Shown: piece by piece, positions 25,139 to 35,500 of the stretch
Layout of the letters: every line of letters starts with the position of its first letter
How positions within the stretch are numbered: the first letter of the stretch is position 1
Source: Labilibaculum sp. K2S
Lineage (GTDB): Bacteria; Bacteroidota; Bacteroidia; Bacteroidales; Marinifilaceae
Length of the DNA: 64,000 nt
Reading direction: 5' to 3'
NCBI RefSeq assembly: GCF_030372765.1
Contig: NZ_JAUCMW010000014.1
Location: forward strand, 39,163-103,162
The notes under the pieces: generated by a model
Seen by the model: the letters and a program-made list of their open reading frames with translations, nothing else
Database searches by the model: none
What the model was told of the DNA's origin: nothing
Program-made: the position numbers and the translations under genes

Positions 25139-28100
25139 ATGAAAACTATGTTTTTAAATTTAAAAAGAGGAATACTGGGCTTTGTATTTATCTTTTTGAC
25201 AAGTGCTGTCTTTGGGCAGGTTCTTGTATCAGGAAAAGTTACCGACGTAAGTGGAGAATCATTACCAGGTGTTAGTGTTTTTGTAAAAGGCACAAGTGTT
25301 GGTTCCATTACAGATATTGATGGAGATTACAGTTTAGAAGTGCCTAAAAATGCACAAATCCTGGTTTTCTCTTTCATTGGAATGAAAAATCAGGAAGTTG
25401 AATTCACTGGGCAAACCAGTATCAATGTCATCTTACAGCAAGATATTACAGGTTTAGATGAGGTTGTTATTGTTGGTTATACAGCAAGAAAAAAATCTAC
25501 ATTAACAGGAGCCGTATCGGTTGTTAATCTTTCAGATATGGAGAAAACACGAGTACCGAATGTTTCTCAGGCCTTGCAAGGTCAAATAGCCGGAGTATTG
25601 GTAACATCAAGTACAGGAGCGCCGGGAGATCCTATTCAGATACGTATTCGTGGAGAAGGAACTATTGGAGATAACAATCCGTTGTATGTAGTAGATGGAA
25701 TTCCTTCACGCGATATCACCTTTTTAAATCAGGCCGACGTTAAAACAATGACTGTTTTAAAGGATGCTGCTGCTGCAGCAATTTATGGTTCCAGAGCTTC
25801 CGGTGGTGTGGTATTAATTACCACTAAAAGTGGATCGATAGGGGAAACAAGTTTCGATGTAAATTATTACACAGGACTTCATAAGGCAGCCAACCTTCCT
25901 GATATGTTGAATGCGGATCAGTATATGAATACCCTCGAGAAAGCTTGGGACAATTCAGACAGAACAGGAGCAAACCCTTATACTGCAGATAAAGGCCGAT
26001 CAGATTTTTCGGATACAGACTGGCTTGATGAGTTGTTTGAAACAGGAAGATCACAAAATTTGCAGGTAACAGCTAGCGGAGGGACTGAAAAGATGCAATA
26101 TTTATTGTCTTTAGGTTATTATGGACAGGATGGAATTGTTGTATTCGACAATGATAAATACCAAAGATTAAACTACAGAACCAACCTTAATATTGATGTG
26201 TCGGATCGTATAAAAATTGGGACAAATCTGCAATTGTCCTATTCTACACAAGATAAAACAGCATCAAAAGGTGAAAGTCTAATTCGATATGCTTTATTAA
26301 GAGCACCTATTTTAGCCGTTCGTAAAGATGTGAATGACCCAACTTACTCCGAAAGAGATCCTTTTACCGATATGCCGTTTTTCACGCCAACAGGCTATGA
26401 TCAGGGATTACAAAGATCGATGTATGAAATGGTAGGTAACCCTGTTGCCAAAGCCTATTTTACCGATGATAAGCGAAAGATTTATAAAACATTTGGAAAT
26501 GTTTACGGTGAATTTGCCTTTTTGGGTGACAAAGAGCTGAAATTCAGAACCAATATCGGGGTAGATTTATCACTGTTTCACAACAAAGCTTTTAATGAGA
26601 ATTATGGTGATGATGACGGCAGTGGAGCTGAAATTGATCAAGGATTGGGCAGACAGAACAAACCAAATAATTTGAGTGAAGAAAGAGGAGAAGCACGTAC
26701 AATTACCTTTAATAATACATTAAATTACGCGAAAACTTTCAACGAAAAGCATGATTTTAGTGCAATGGTAGGTACCGAATATATTGAAAATTATGAATCA
26801 TCAATAGGAGCCAGCAGAGCTCGTTTCCCTTTTACAACTGATGAATATCGGTATTTGGATTATGGAGGATCGGATCTTGATCTTTGGAATAGCGGATCTG
26901 CTTCAGAGTGGGCATTATTCTCTTTGTTTGGATCAACCTCTTATGCGTATGATGACAAATATATGGTAACTGCTAATCTGAGAGCTGATGCCTCATCAAG
27001 GTTTTCTGAAAGCAATCGTTGGGGGTATTTCCCTTCTGTTTCTGCCGGATGGACAATTTCCAAGGAAGATTTTATGAAGGATGTTGATTGGTTGTCTAAC
27101 TTAAAATTAAGGGCAAGTTGGGGTAAATTAGGAAATCAGGAGATTGATAATTATGCGTATTTAACTCTGGTTAGTCAGGTAGATGGTATTGTTAAGACTA
27201 ACCGTTTTGGTAATTCTGATTTGAAATGGGAGAGTTCTACTCAATCAAATATTGGTGTTGATGTTGGTTTGCTTACTAATAAACTGGTACTAACGGGAGA
27301 ATATTTTGAAAAGAATACGACAGACATTTTATTGCCAATTGGATTACCATCTGTTGTTGGTGATGTATCTCCTACAATTGTAAATGCAGGCGAAGTAAGT
27401 AATAAAGGATTTGAATTCTCTATAGATTACCGCAATTCAAGCAAAGAATTCAAATACAATGTAAACGCGAACATTGCGACATTAACTAATAGGGTTGAAA
27501 AATTGCATCCAAACGTTCCCAATATCGTAACGGATGTAACAAAAACGGAAGTTGGACATGCATTAAATTCCTACTATGGATACAAAATGGTTGGAATTTA
27601 TCAAAATCAGGCGGAAATAGACAGTCATCTGTTTACTGAAGGAAATGCAAAACCAGGAGACATCAAATTTAAGGATGTAAACGGTGATGGGAAAATTAGT
27701 GCAGATTATGACAGAGAATTTATTGGAAGTCCTATTCCCGAATTTACTTATGGTTTTTCATTCTCATCCACCTATAAAGGATTTGATTTTTCAATGCTTT
27801 TTCAGGGAGTAGCGGGTGTTGACAGATACAATCAAGGGAAACAAATTGTAGACTATGATACACGTCCGTTTAATTATACCACAGCGATATTAGGTGCATG
27901 GGATGGGGAAGGCAGCAGCAATAGCATACCAAGAGTTGCTTTTGAAGATAATGGAAGCAGTAAGGTATCCAGTATTTTTGTTGAAGACGCTTCCTATTTC
28001 CGACTAAAGAATATTGAAATTGGATACACAGTAACGGCACTAAAAGGAATTGATAATATACGCTTCTATGTATCCGGGCAAAATTTATTGACAATAACTG

Positions 28101-28198
28101 ACTATACCGGTTTAGATCCGGAATCTACCGATCTAATGGATTTAGGAACTTATCCTCAATCAAAATCAGTTTTGTTTGGCGTAAATGTGAAGTTTTAA
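25139..28198 (+). CDS. SusC/RagA-type TonB-dependent outer-membrane transporter
   Basis: A 1019-aa protein from ATG 25139 (a TTG seven codons upstream is less likely). Signal peptide to about residue 27, then a carboxypeptidase-regulatory-like domain (VSGKVTDVSGESLPGVSVFV), a TonB-box region (LDEVVIVGYTARKKSTLTG), a plug domain with the hallmark AAIYGSRASGGVVLITTKSG, and a 22-strand barrel. It imports an oligosaccharide together with the SusD protein encoded 18 nt downstream. Full length. Regulation is expected from the hybrid sensor at 32577. Confidence 0.96.
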   Translation: MKTMFLNLKRGILGFVFIFLTSAVFGQVLVSGKVTDVSGESLPGVSVFVKGTSVGSITDIDGDYSLEVPKNAQILVFSFIGMKNQEVEFTGQTSINVILQQDITGLDEVVIVGYTARKKSTLTGAVSVVNLSDMEKTRVPNVSQALQGQIAGVLVTSSTGAPGDPIQIRIRGEGTIGDNNPLYVVDGIPSRDITFLNQADVKTMTVLKDAAAAAIYGSRASGGVVLITTKSGSIGETSFDVNYYTGLHKAANLPDMLNADQYMNTLEKAWDNSDRTGANPYTADKGRSDFSDTDWLDELFETGRSQNLQVTASGGTEKMQYLLSLGYYGQDGIVVFDNDKYQRLNYRTNLNIDVSDRIKIGTNLQLSYSTQDKTASKGESLIRYALLRAPILAVRKDVNDPTYSERDPFTDMPFFTPTGYDQGLQRSMYEMVGNPVAKAYFTDDKRKIYKTFGNVYGEFAFLGDKELKFRTNIGVDLSLFHNKAFNENYGDDDGSGAEIDQGLGRQNKPNNLSEERGEARTITFNNTLNYAKTFNEKHDFSAMVGTEYIENYESSIGASRARFPFTTDEYRYLDYGGSDLDLWNSGSASEWALFSLFGSTSYAYDDKYMVTANLRADASSRFSESNRWGYFPSVSAGWTISKEDFMKDVDWLSNLKLRASWGKLGNQEIDNYAYLTLVSQVDGIVKTNRFGNSDLKWESSTQSNIGVDVGLLTNKLVLTGEYFEKNTTDILLPIGLPSVVGDVSPTIVNAGEVSNKGFEFSIDYRNSSKEFKYNVNANIATLTNRVEKLHPNVPNIVTDVTKTEVGHALNSYYGYKMVGIYQNQAEIDSHLFTEGNAKPGDIKFKDVNGDGKISADYDREFIGSPIPEFTYGFSFSSTYKGFDFSMLFQGVAGVDRYNQGKQIVDYDTRPFNYTTAILGAWDGEGSSNSIPRVAFEDNGSSKVSSIFVEDASYFRLKNIEIGYTVTALKGIDNIRFYVSGQNLLTITDYTGLDPESTDLMDLGTYPQSKSVLFGVNVKF

Positions 28199-28216
28199 TA
28201 GTAAAAAGTATAAATT

Positions 28217-29689
28217 ATGAAATACATATATAGTATAATCATTATTTTCTTCTTTGCAGGTCTTACGAGTTGTACAGATGAATTAAGCAATGACCCAATT
28301 GGCCTTTTAACCAAAGATCAGGTCGATTCAGATCCTACAATTACTACAATTGAGTCTTCGGTAAGCTCTTCATACTTACCTCTTTCAAATACCTTGAATG
28401 GGATTATATCTGATTGGAGATGGGATCTGGGAACGGTATTTAGAAATGATATTGTTTTGCAGGATATTGCAGCTAATGATATGAATAAAAAATGGAATCC
28501 TGACGGAGACCAAGCTTGGATGGATGAACTGGCAAGTTTTACTTTTACACCCGAAAATCAGGCGTTTAACGGAATCTGGGTGTATGATTATGAAGGGATT
28601 AGTAGAGTAAACATAGCCATTAACTTTTTAACTGATACTGAGATTGTTCAGAAAACTGGAATTGATGATGCCCGTAAGAAACAATTATTAGCAGAAGCTT
28701 ATTTTTTAAGAGCTTTCTACTATTTCGATTTGGTAAATAATTTTGGCGACGTGCCATTGGTGCTTAAGTCTCCGGATTCATTCGAGGAAGCCTTTGCTGT
28801 TTCAGTCAGAGCATCTGCAGATGAAGTCAGAACACAGATAAATTTAGATTTAACAGCAGCAAAAGCAATAGCACCAGATGCCAAATATCCTGATGTTGCC
28901 GAACCATGGAGAGCTTCAAAAGGAGCTGTTATTGCACTGCAGGCTAAAGCAGCCTTGTATAGTGAAGATTGGACTACAGTACTTAGTTTAATTACAGAAT
29001 TGGACGCTCTTGGCTTTTACAGTTTGAATGCTAATTATTTCGATAGTTTTGATGCAAGTAAGGAATTTACGGAAGATGAAGTGATTTTTGCGTACGATCA
29101 TCGTTCAGGTGAAACTCCTAATAATACGAATGGACTTGGCGATGTAATTGGGTGGGGATTCTTTTCTCCTACTGATGATTTTATAAGTGCTTTTGAAGCC
29201 AACGATCCAAGGTTGTTGTATACCATTGATGTTCCTAACAAGCGTGCATCAAAAATAGTAGGATCAACAACTGATCTAATTGATTATGGTAATAAAGTGT
29301 ACATACGCTACGCTGATGTATTACTTTGGAAGGCAGAAGCTCTTAACGAAACAGGAGACTATCCTGGAGCTGTTGCAATCATTAACCAAATAAGATTAAG
29401 AGCCAGAACCAGCCCTACAGCTGATGGTTCGGTAGTACCTGCAGGAACGCTTGCAAACAGAGGAAATTCAACAAATCCGGCAGAAATAAAAGCTTGGTTA
29501 ATGTCTGAAAGAAGAGTTGAATTGGGTTTTGAATCACAAAGATTTAATGACTTGAAAAGATGGGGAACAGCCAAAGCAGTATTAACGGCACTTGGAAGAA
29601 ATTACCAGGATCACAATGCTCTTTATCCAATTCCTCAAAAAGATATTGATAAGTCTGGTGGATCAATTACACAAAATCAAGGTTATTAA
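28217..29689 (+). CDS. SusD/RagB-type glycan-binding lipoprotein
   Basis: A 490-aa protein with lipobox GLTSC (Cys about residue 19). It has the family's TPR-like helices (LLAEAYFLRAFYYFDLVNNF, DVPLVLKSP) and the C-terminal signature MSERRVELGFESQRFNDLKR followed by LYPIPQKDIDKSGG. It forms the lid of the SusC channel and binds the glycan. Co-transcribed with susC; a strong terminator follows at 29733. Confidence 0.95.
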   Translation: MKYIYSIIIIFFFAGLTSCTDELSNDPIGLLTKDQVDSDPTITTIESSVSSSYLPLSNTLNGIISDWRWDLGTVFRNDIVLQDIAANDMNKKWNPDGDQAWMDELASFTFTPENQAFNGIWVYDYEGISRVNIAINFLTDTEIVQKTGIDDARKKQLLAEAYFLRAFYYFDLVNNFGDVPLVLKSPDSFEEAFAVSVRASADEVRTQINLDLTAAKAIAPDAKYPDVAEPWRASKGAVIALQAKAALYSEDWTTVLSLITELDALGFYSLNANYFDSFDASKEFTEDEVIFAYDHRSGETPNNTNGLGDVIGWGFFSPTDDFISAFEANDPRLLYTIDVPNKRASKIVGSTTDLIDYGNKVYIRYADVLLWKAEALNETGDYPGAVAIINQIRLRARTSPTADGSVVPAGTLANRGNSTNPAEIKAWLMSERRVELGFESQRFNDLKRWGTAKAVLTALGRNYQDHNALYPIPQKDIDKSGGSITQNQGY

Positions 29690-29732
29690 AAGATCTTTTG
29701 TAATGGGAATATTGTTAAGTTAATTGATGTTT

Positions 29733-29770
29733 AAAGAGAAGTAGTTAGTTCTAAGACGCTGCTTCTCTTT
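29733..29770 (+). terminator. Terminator after susD
   Basis: AAAGAGAAGTAG pairs with CTGCTTCTCTTT (12 bp, one G-U) around a 14-nt loop, followed by TATTTTAA. It lies 43 nt after the susD stop and separates susCD from the next gene. Confidence 0.8.
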
Positions 29771-29880
29771 TATTTTAATGCGTGATCCTTTATCAAGCAT
29801 AAAATGGCTGTATTATCCAAGAAATGGGCATATTTACCTATAATAAATACCTAACATACAATTCGTTAAATAAACAATAA

Positions 29881-32340
29881 ATGTTGAATAAAAATATAAA
29901 ATTTACAATTCTCCTTTTGTTTTTTTTCATTGGAACAATTGGGTTTAGTCAAAATATCAATCTAAAAGTTGTTGGAAATACTGAACAAGGTTTTAGTGTA
30001 GATATCTACAATAACAATCAGTTGTTGATTCATAATTCAGAAGAATTTTCATTAAAAGCAGCAAATCTGGATTTGAGTGAGACAAGCGAAATTGCTGCAT
30101 GGAAAGGAGCTGAATGGACAGGAAATGAAAATCTAATAAAATTATCAAAAGAGACCTATTTGTCAGATTTTGATTTGAACTTATTAATCACAGTTACCTA
30201 TGAAGTTATCAATCAACATGTGGTTAAAAAAACGGTTGATTTATTTCAATCGGGGATTCCAACCTTATATTTTACAATTGAAGAAACTTCAAAACCAGCA
30301 GAAGAACCTTCAAAATATGTAACTTTTGAGCATGATGATTTCCCGGGAGGTTTTTCCCATGAAATGAATCCCTCAGCAGGTTTTGTGACTCCCAATAATT
30401 TATTGGTAGGGTTTTTAATGGATGCCGGGTATAAAAATCATTATACAAGAACAACCAGGCGTCGTTTTAACGGTCATGGTGGAGGATTTGTAGGAATGAG
30501 AAGACTTCCGGATCCAGCGTTGGTGGAAGTAGCAACATTGTCAGAAAGAGAAAATAATCAGCATTTTATCAAACAAACATTTGGTGAAATGTACAATTTA
30601 GATACCGGGAAAGAGACAATTTTAAAACTTGAGGATACTTATAAAAAAGTTGGTGTTGTCACTATTAATAAAACCCACGGTTTATTTACGCTTAGTGGTG
30701 AATCTTCGAATCGTTCCGGAATTGAATTAATAACACCCTTAACCGACCAAAAAATATTCACAATTTCTTTTCTTGCCAAAGGAAATTCTCCAATAGCCGT
30801 AAAGCTTTTTAGAAATAAGAATGGTATAAAAACAGTGGAATTGGAACATGGTATTAAATACATTGACCAATTTCCAATACATGAAAATGAATGGATCCTT
30901 TTTAAAGGAAGTATAATGGTTCCTTATATTGAGCATGATAGTGTTTCTATGTTTATTGGATCTCAATCCGGGGAAAAATATTCCATTCAAATTAAAGATT
31001 TGCAGATTGTAGAACATCAACCTTTACTACAACCCTACAATAAAATGAATATGGGAGAAAAGGTAACTAAAACCACCTATATTTTTGTTGAGCCTTGGGT
31101 AAATCATCACGATTTTGTAATCTCTTCACAATCCCGTTTCGCAGAAGGGAAAGGATTTAAAGGAACTCTGATAGAGAAGATGTTGTACTCAAATTTCAAC
31201 ATGTTAACATGGATTACTTCTATAAATGATTTTACACCATTGAATGTGCCTAATATGAATTATGCACCCGACATGTACAACAGAGATTCATATTTCTCAA
31301 TAGTTTCAAGTTATAATAAAGAATTAAACCTTGAAATATTGGAGCAATGGGCAAAAACTCAAAACGAAAAAGGTGCCATAGCCACCATTATAACACCTTA
31401 TATGGGCACTGTTGAGTTTAAAGATAACGAGGCAACTATTCAATTCTTAATTTGGGCAATGATGAACAAAAGACGTTTTGGAGTAAACCTTCCTAAAGAG
31501 AAAATTGATAAAGCAGTTTCTTATGTGTTAAATGAGTTTGATGAGAATAGAGATGGAATATGTGCTTCTCATTTTACCTTAAGTCAAGTTGATATTAATA
31601 AATACAATCCAAAAACAAGTGATTTAGCGGTAAATCAAGGAATGTTTGCTATTGCGCTTCGCACGATTAAAGAGTTGGGCTATGATATTTCAGATTCATA
31701 TTTGGAAAAAGCTGAAAAAGCATATTTGGACTTTTATGATACAACAAGAAAGCATATGGTATTTGATAAAGAATATCCGGATATCATTACTTTCACCGAC
31801 TTAGAACCGGAATTTTTTTCTTTGTGGTTGTTTAATAAACCCATGTTAACTGATGAGATGGTAATTAATCATCTTGAACAAATACCAATTCTTAATAAAG
31901 TTTCAAATTCACCTTATCCGGAATATGGAACAACAGCCCCGGTTTGTATCAGATTAACAAATGATGAAAAGGGATATGCTTATCTAACTTCGGATTATCA
32001 GCCATTTAGAGAATTTGGACTGTCTAATTATAAAAATGGAGCCAGAGATGGGATGTATTACAACGGAGGAAGTTGGATGCGTGCGGAATATTGTGGATAT
32101 GTTGTAGGTTTAAGACACGGATGGAAAAAAGCAGAAGCACTTATGGAAAACAGAGCTTGGGCAGAAATCAATCTCAATCCGAAATGGCCTTATTCCAAAG
32201 AATTTATTCCAACAAAATGGGAGACAATAGATTCTTGGTGGCCATCAACCCGTGGATTATGCTGGAATGTTTTTATTCTTATGGCTAATGAGGTTGCCGG
32301 ACTTAGAACTCCGGAAATGGATCCTGATTTTAAAAAATAG
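29881..32340 (+). CDS. Secreted multi-domain hydrolase-like protein of the PUL
   Basis: An 819-aa protein with a cleavable signal peptide (IGTIGFSQ). Residues of about 25-400 are beta-rich, including a carbohydrate-binding-like jelly roll around 225-375. Residues of about 430-800 are helix-rich with six-hairpin glycosidase character: MNYAPDMYNRDSYFSIVSSY, TSDLAVNQGMFAIALRTIKE and NGARDGMYYNGGSWMRAEYC. I cannot name the family. Likely a periplasmic or exported glycoside hydrolase for the PUL substrate. It has a separate upstream region of 110 bp after the susD terminator, so it may have its own promoter. Confidence 0.65.
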   Translation: MLNKNIKFTILLLFFFIGTIGFSQNINLKVVGNTEQGFSVDIYNNNQLLIHNSEEFSLKAANLDLSETSEIAAWKGAEWTGNENLIKLSKETYLSDFDLNLLITVTYEVINQHVVKKTVDLFQSGIPTLYFTIEETSKPAEEPSKYVTFEHDDFPGGFSHEMNPSAGFVTPNNLLVGFLMDAGYKNHYTRTTRRRFNGHGGGFVGMRRLPDPALVEVATLSERENNQHFIKQTFGEMYNLDTGKETILKLEDTYKKVGVVTINKTHGLFTLSGESSNRSGIELITPLTDQKIFTISFLAKGNSPIAVKLFRNKNGIKTVELEHGIKYIDQFPIHENEWILFKGSIMVPYIEHDSVSMFIGSQSGEKYSIQIKDLQIVEHQPLLQPYNKMNMGEKVTKTTYIFVEPWVNHHDFVISSQSRFAEGKGFKGTLIEKMLYSNFNMLTWITSINDFTPLNVPNMNYAPDMYNRDSYFSIVSSYNKELNLEILEQWAKTQNEKGAIATIITPYMGTVEFKDNEATIQFLIWAMMNKRRFGVNLPKEKIDKAVSYVLNEFDENRDGICASHFTLSQVDINKYNPKTSDLAVNQGMFAIALRTIKELGYDISDSYLEKAEKAYLDFYDTTRKHMVFDKEYPDIITFTDLEPEFFSLWLFNKPMLTDEMVINHLEQIPILNKVSNSPYPEYGTTAPVCIRLTNDEKGYAYLTSDYQPFREFGLSNYKNGARDGMYYNGGSWMRAEYCGYVVGLRHGWKKAEALMENRAWAEINLNPKWPYSKEFIPTKWETIDSWWPSTRGLCWNVFILMANEVAGLRTPEMDPDFKK

Positions 32341-32515
32341 AGAATCTTTATCAATTATTATTCAAAATAATTAATAAAATCAATATGATAAACAGCAAGT
32401 TTTAAATTCGATTGAAATATTAATAATAGTGAATAAATTTACACGTTTGAATCCTAATGTATATAGGAACAATTGCATAAAAATCGGGATATTAGCATAT
32501 ATATTCTTTTAATGA

Positions 32516-32551
32516 AATGTTCTCAATATCAAATGTGATATTGGGGACATT
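32516..32551 (+). terminator. Terminator of the 819-aa gene
   Basis: A 16-bp stem (AATGTTCTCAATATCA/TGATATTGGGGACATT, with wobble pairs) and a four-nt loop, followed by TTTTTT. It lies in the 236-bp convergent gap before the hybrid sensor gene. Confidence 0.85.
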
Positions 32552-32576
32552 TTTTTGATCCCATTATCGATGGTCT

Positions 32577-35500
32577 TCAAGTGTTTTCCTGCTTGGATTT
32601 ATCGATGATATTTTTCTTGTAATCGGTAGGAGATTCACCATAAAGCTCTTTAAAACACCGGTAAAAATAGGTTCGGTTATTAAATCCTGTTTCATAGATG
32701 ATCTCAGAGACCGTGTAAGAAGATTCCAGTAGAAGAGATGCTGCTTTCTTCAATCGAAAATTACGAATGAATCCATGAGGCGTAAATCCGGTAACCGCTT
32801 TTATTTTACGGTACAATTGGGTTTTACTCATTGCCAGTTGATCTGCCAATAGGTCGGCGTTTAATTCGGTTTTATCTAAATTCTCATCCACAAATTTTTG
32901 CAGATTGTCCACAAATTTCACATCTCGTTTGTAAAGTCCCGACACATCTTTTACCGAAATGCTTTGTACTGATTGAAAAGCATCACGAACTTGATTTCGC
33001 ATTTCAATTAATTTCCTGATTCGAACCTTAAGATGTCGGGGATCAAATGGTTTTGGGATGTAACTATCAGCACCCGATTCAATTCCTTGAATTCGATGTT
33101 CTAACTCTCCCTTTGCAGTCAATAAAATAATAGGAATATGACAGGTATTAATGTTCTCTTTAATGGCGATACATAATTCCAGTCCGTCCATTTCCGGCAT
33201 AATAATGTCACTTACAATAACCGAAACATCATTGGAATTTATTTTGTCGAGTGCTTCAAGACCATTTTTTGCCAGTAAAACGTTATAGTCCTGATGTAAA
33301 ATATCATCGATTAAATTTCGAAGCTGTTCATTATCATCAACAACTAAAATATTGTGTTTTGGACTTTCTCCATCAGAAGTTTCTGTTGCTTTGTCAGCAA
33401 AAGAGACAAGCTCTAAACCCATTATTTCTTCTATTGCTCTGTCTTTTATTCTACTCTCATCAATTACAATTTCATTTTGTTTTTCCCGATTTGAATATTG
33501 ACTTTTCGAGATGGGAATTGAAATTGTAAAGCAACTGCCGATATTGGGTTTACTCTCCAATTGAATACTTCCTTTGTGAAGTTCAATCAGACTCTTGGTT
33601 AATGACAAACCAACTCCGGCACTTTCTGAAAATCTTTTTTCTTTAGGCAAAGAGTTTGCGTTTTGAAAGAAGCGGTCAAATATTTTATCCTGATATTTTG
33701 TTGGGATTCCAATGCCGTTATCTGTTATTTTTATGATTGCATTTTTTTGTTGATGCAGTAATTCAATACTTACACTTCCTTTTTGCGGCGTATATTTTAA
33801 TGCGTTAGATATCAGATTCAGCAATATCTTTTCCATGATATTATTATCGAACCAGCCAATGATATTTTGTGAGTTGTCGATCAATTTTAACTCGATATCT
33901 TTTTCCTGAGCATATTGAGTAAATGCCTCTGTTATTGTTCTTGTGAAATCAGTAAGGTTGTAATTTTGAACCTGCAATTCAAAATGACCGGTTTCCACTT
34001 TTCTAAAATCGATCAACTCGCGAATAAGATGCAATAGACGGGTAGAATTGTTATAAATAGATTTTACGTAAGGAGAAATTTCTTTGTTGTTGGGGTGCAG
34101 ATCCATAAGTTGAGCTGCAGGTGCCATAATTAAGGTAAGGGGAGTTCTAAATTCATGAGCAATATTCGTAAAAAATTGAAATTTATAATGGTTTATTTCT
34201 TTGGTTTTTTGAATTTCCAACCTTTCAATTGCTAATTTATTTCTCATTTTTGTTCTGCGGAGAAGCAAAAAGATGAATAGAAATATGGAAGCAAATATTA
34301 GAATGACGTATGAAATATATGCCCAGTTTGTTTTCCAGAAAGGAGGATGAATTGTGAGTTTGATTTCGCGGGTGTCCGGATTCCAAATACCGTCTTCATT
34401 CGTACATTTTACTCTGAAAATATAATCTCCGGGCGGAACATTGGTGTAAGTGGCTTCACCTTCTTTTTTGATTAATGTATAATCTGTGTTAAAATTCTCC
34501 AACTTAAATGCATACATGCACTTTTGTTTGTTATGGAAGTTTAATGTTGTGAATTCGAATCGAAAAAAGTTTTGGTCGTACTTTAGGTGTAGCGAATCCG
34601 ACATGTCGATGTAGAAAGGAACAGGGTTCTTCTCTTTCTCGGGTTCGTTAAATACAGAAAAATTAGTGATGGCAAGCCTTGGAAAATATTCTATGTCTGC
34701 AACCTTATTCGGATCAAAATAAGTAAGACCGCTAACACCACCAAAATATAATTTGCCGGTCTGTTTTCCAAAACACGATGCACCATCAGTAAATTCGTTA
34801 CTCTGCAATCCGTCTGAATAAAAATAGCTCCGTATTTGACTGTTCCTGTAATTCACTTTTGCCAATCCATTATTTGTACTTACCCAGATGTTATCGTTTT
34901 GATCAGTCTGAATAGCGTGAATCGTATTGTTTGGCAATCCATTTTGTTCTGTATAGTGAGTAAACTGATACGGAAAAGTGGTTAGGTTTAATCTGTCAAG
35001 TCCTCCGCTGGTACCTATCCAGAGGTTCTCATTATTCGATTTGCACAGGCTTAAAACATCATCATTTAGTAAGGAATTAAGATCGTTTGAGTTGCTTCTG
35101 AAAGCCTCAAATTTTTCTGAAATTGTATTTAAGCGGTAAAGGCCACCACCACGGGTACCTATCCACAGTATATTGGGTTCTCCCTCTACTATAGAATAGA
35201 TTATATTGCTGTTTAGTCCGTTTTTATTGAGTGGATTACTTTTGTAGTGGCTGTAATCTGCCAGACGGTATTTTCCATCCTTTTTACGCACAATACTCAA
35301 ACGAAATAAACCATAACCACTGGTACCTATCCATAAATCGTTAAACGCATCCAAACAAATGGAATAAACAGATCCCAATTTAATACCTGATGTATTTTCA
35401 AAATCATTGGGGAAATGCAAAATATTTCCAGTTTTAGATTCAAACATGTCAATTCCTTCACCATCAACACCAATCCAAATGTTTTTAAAAGAATCATTGC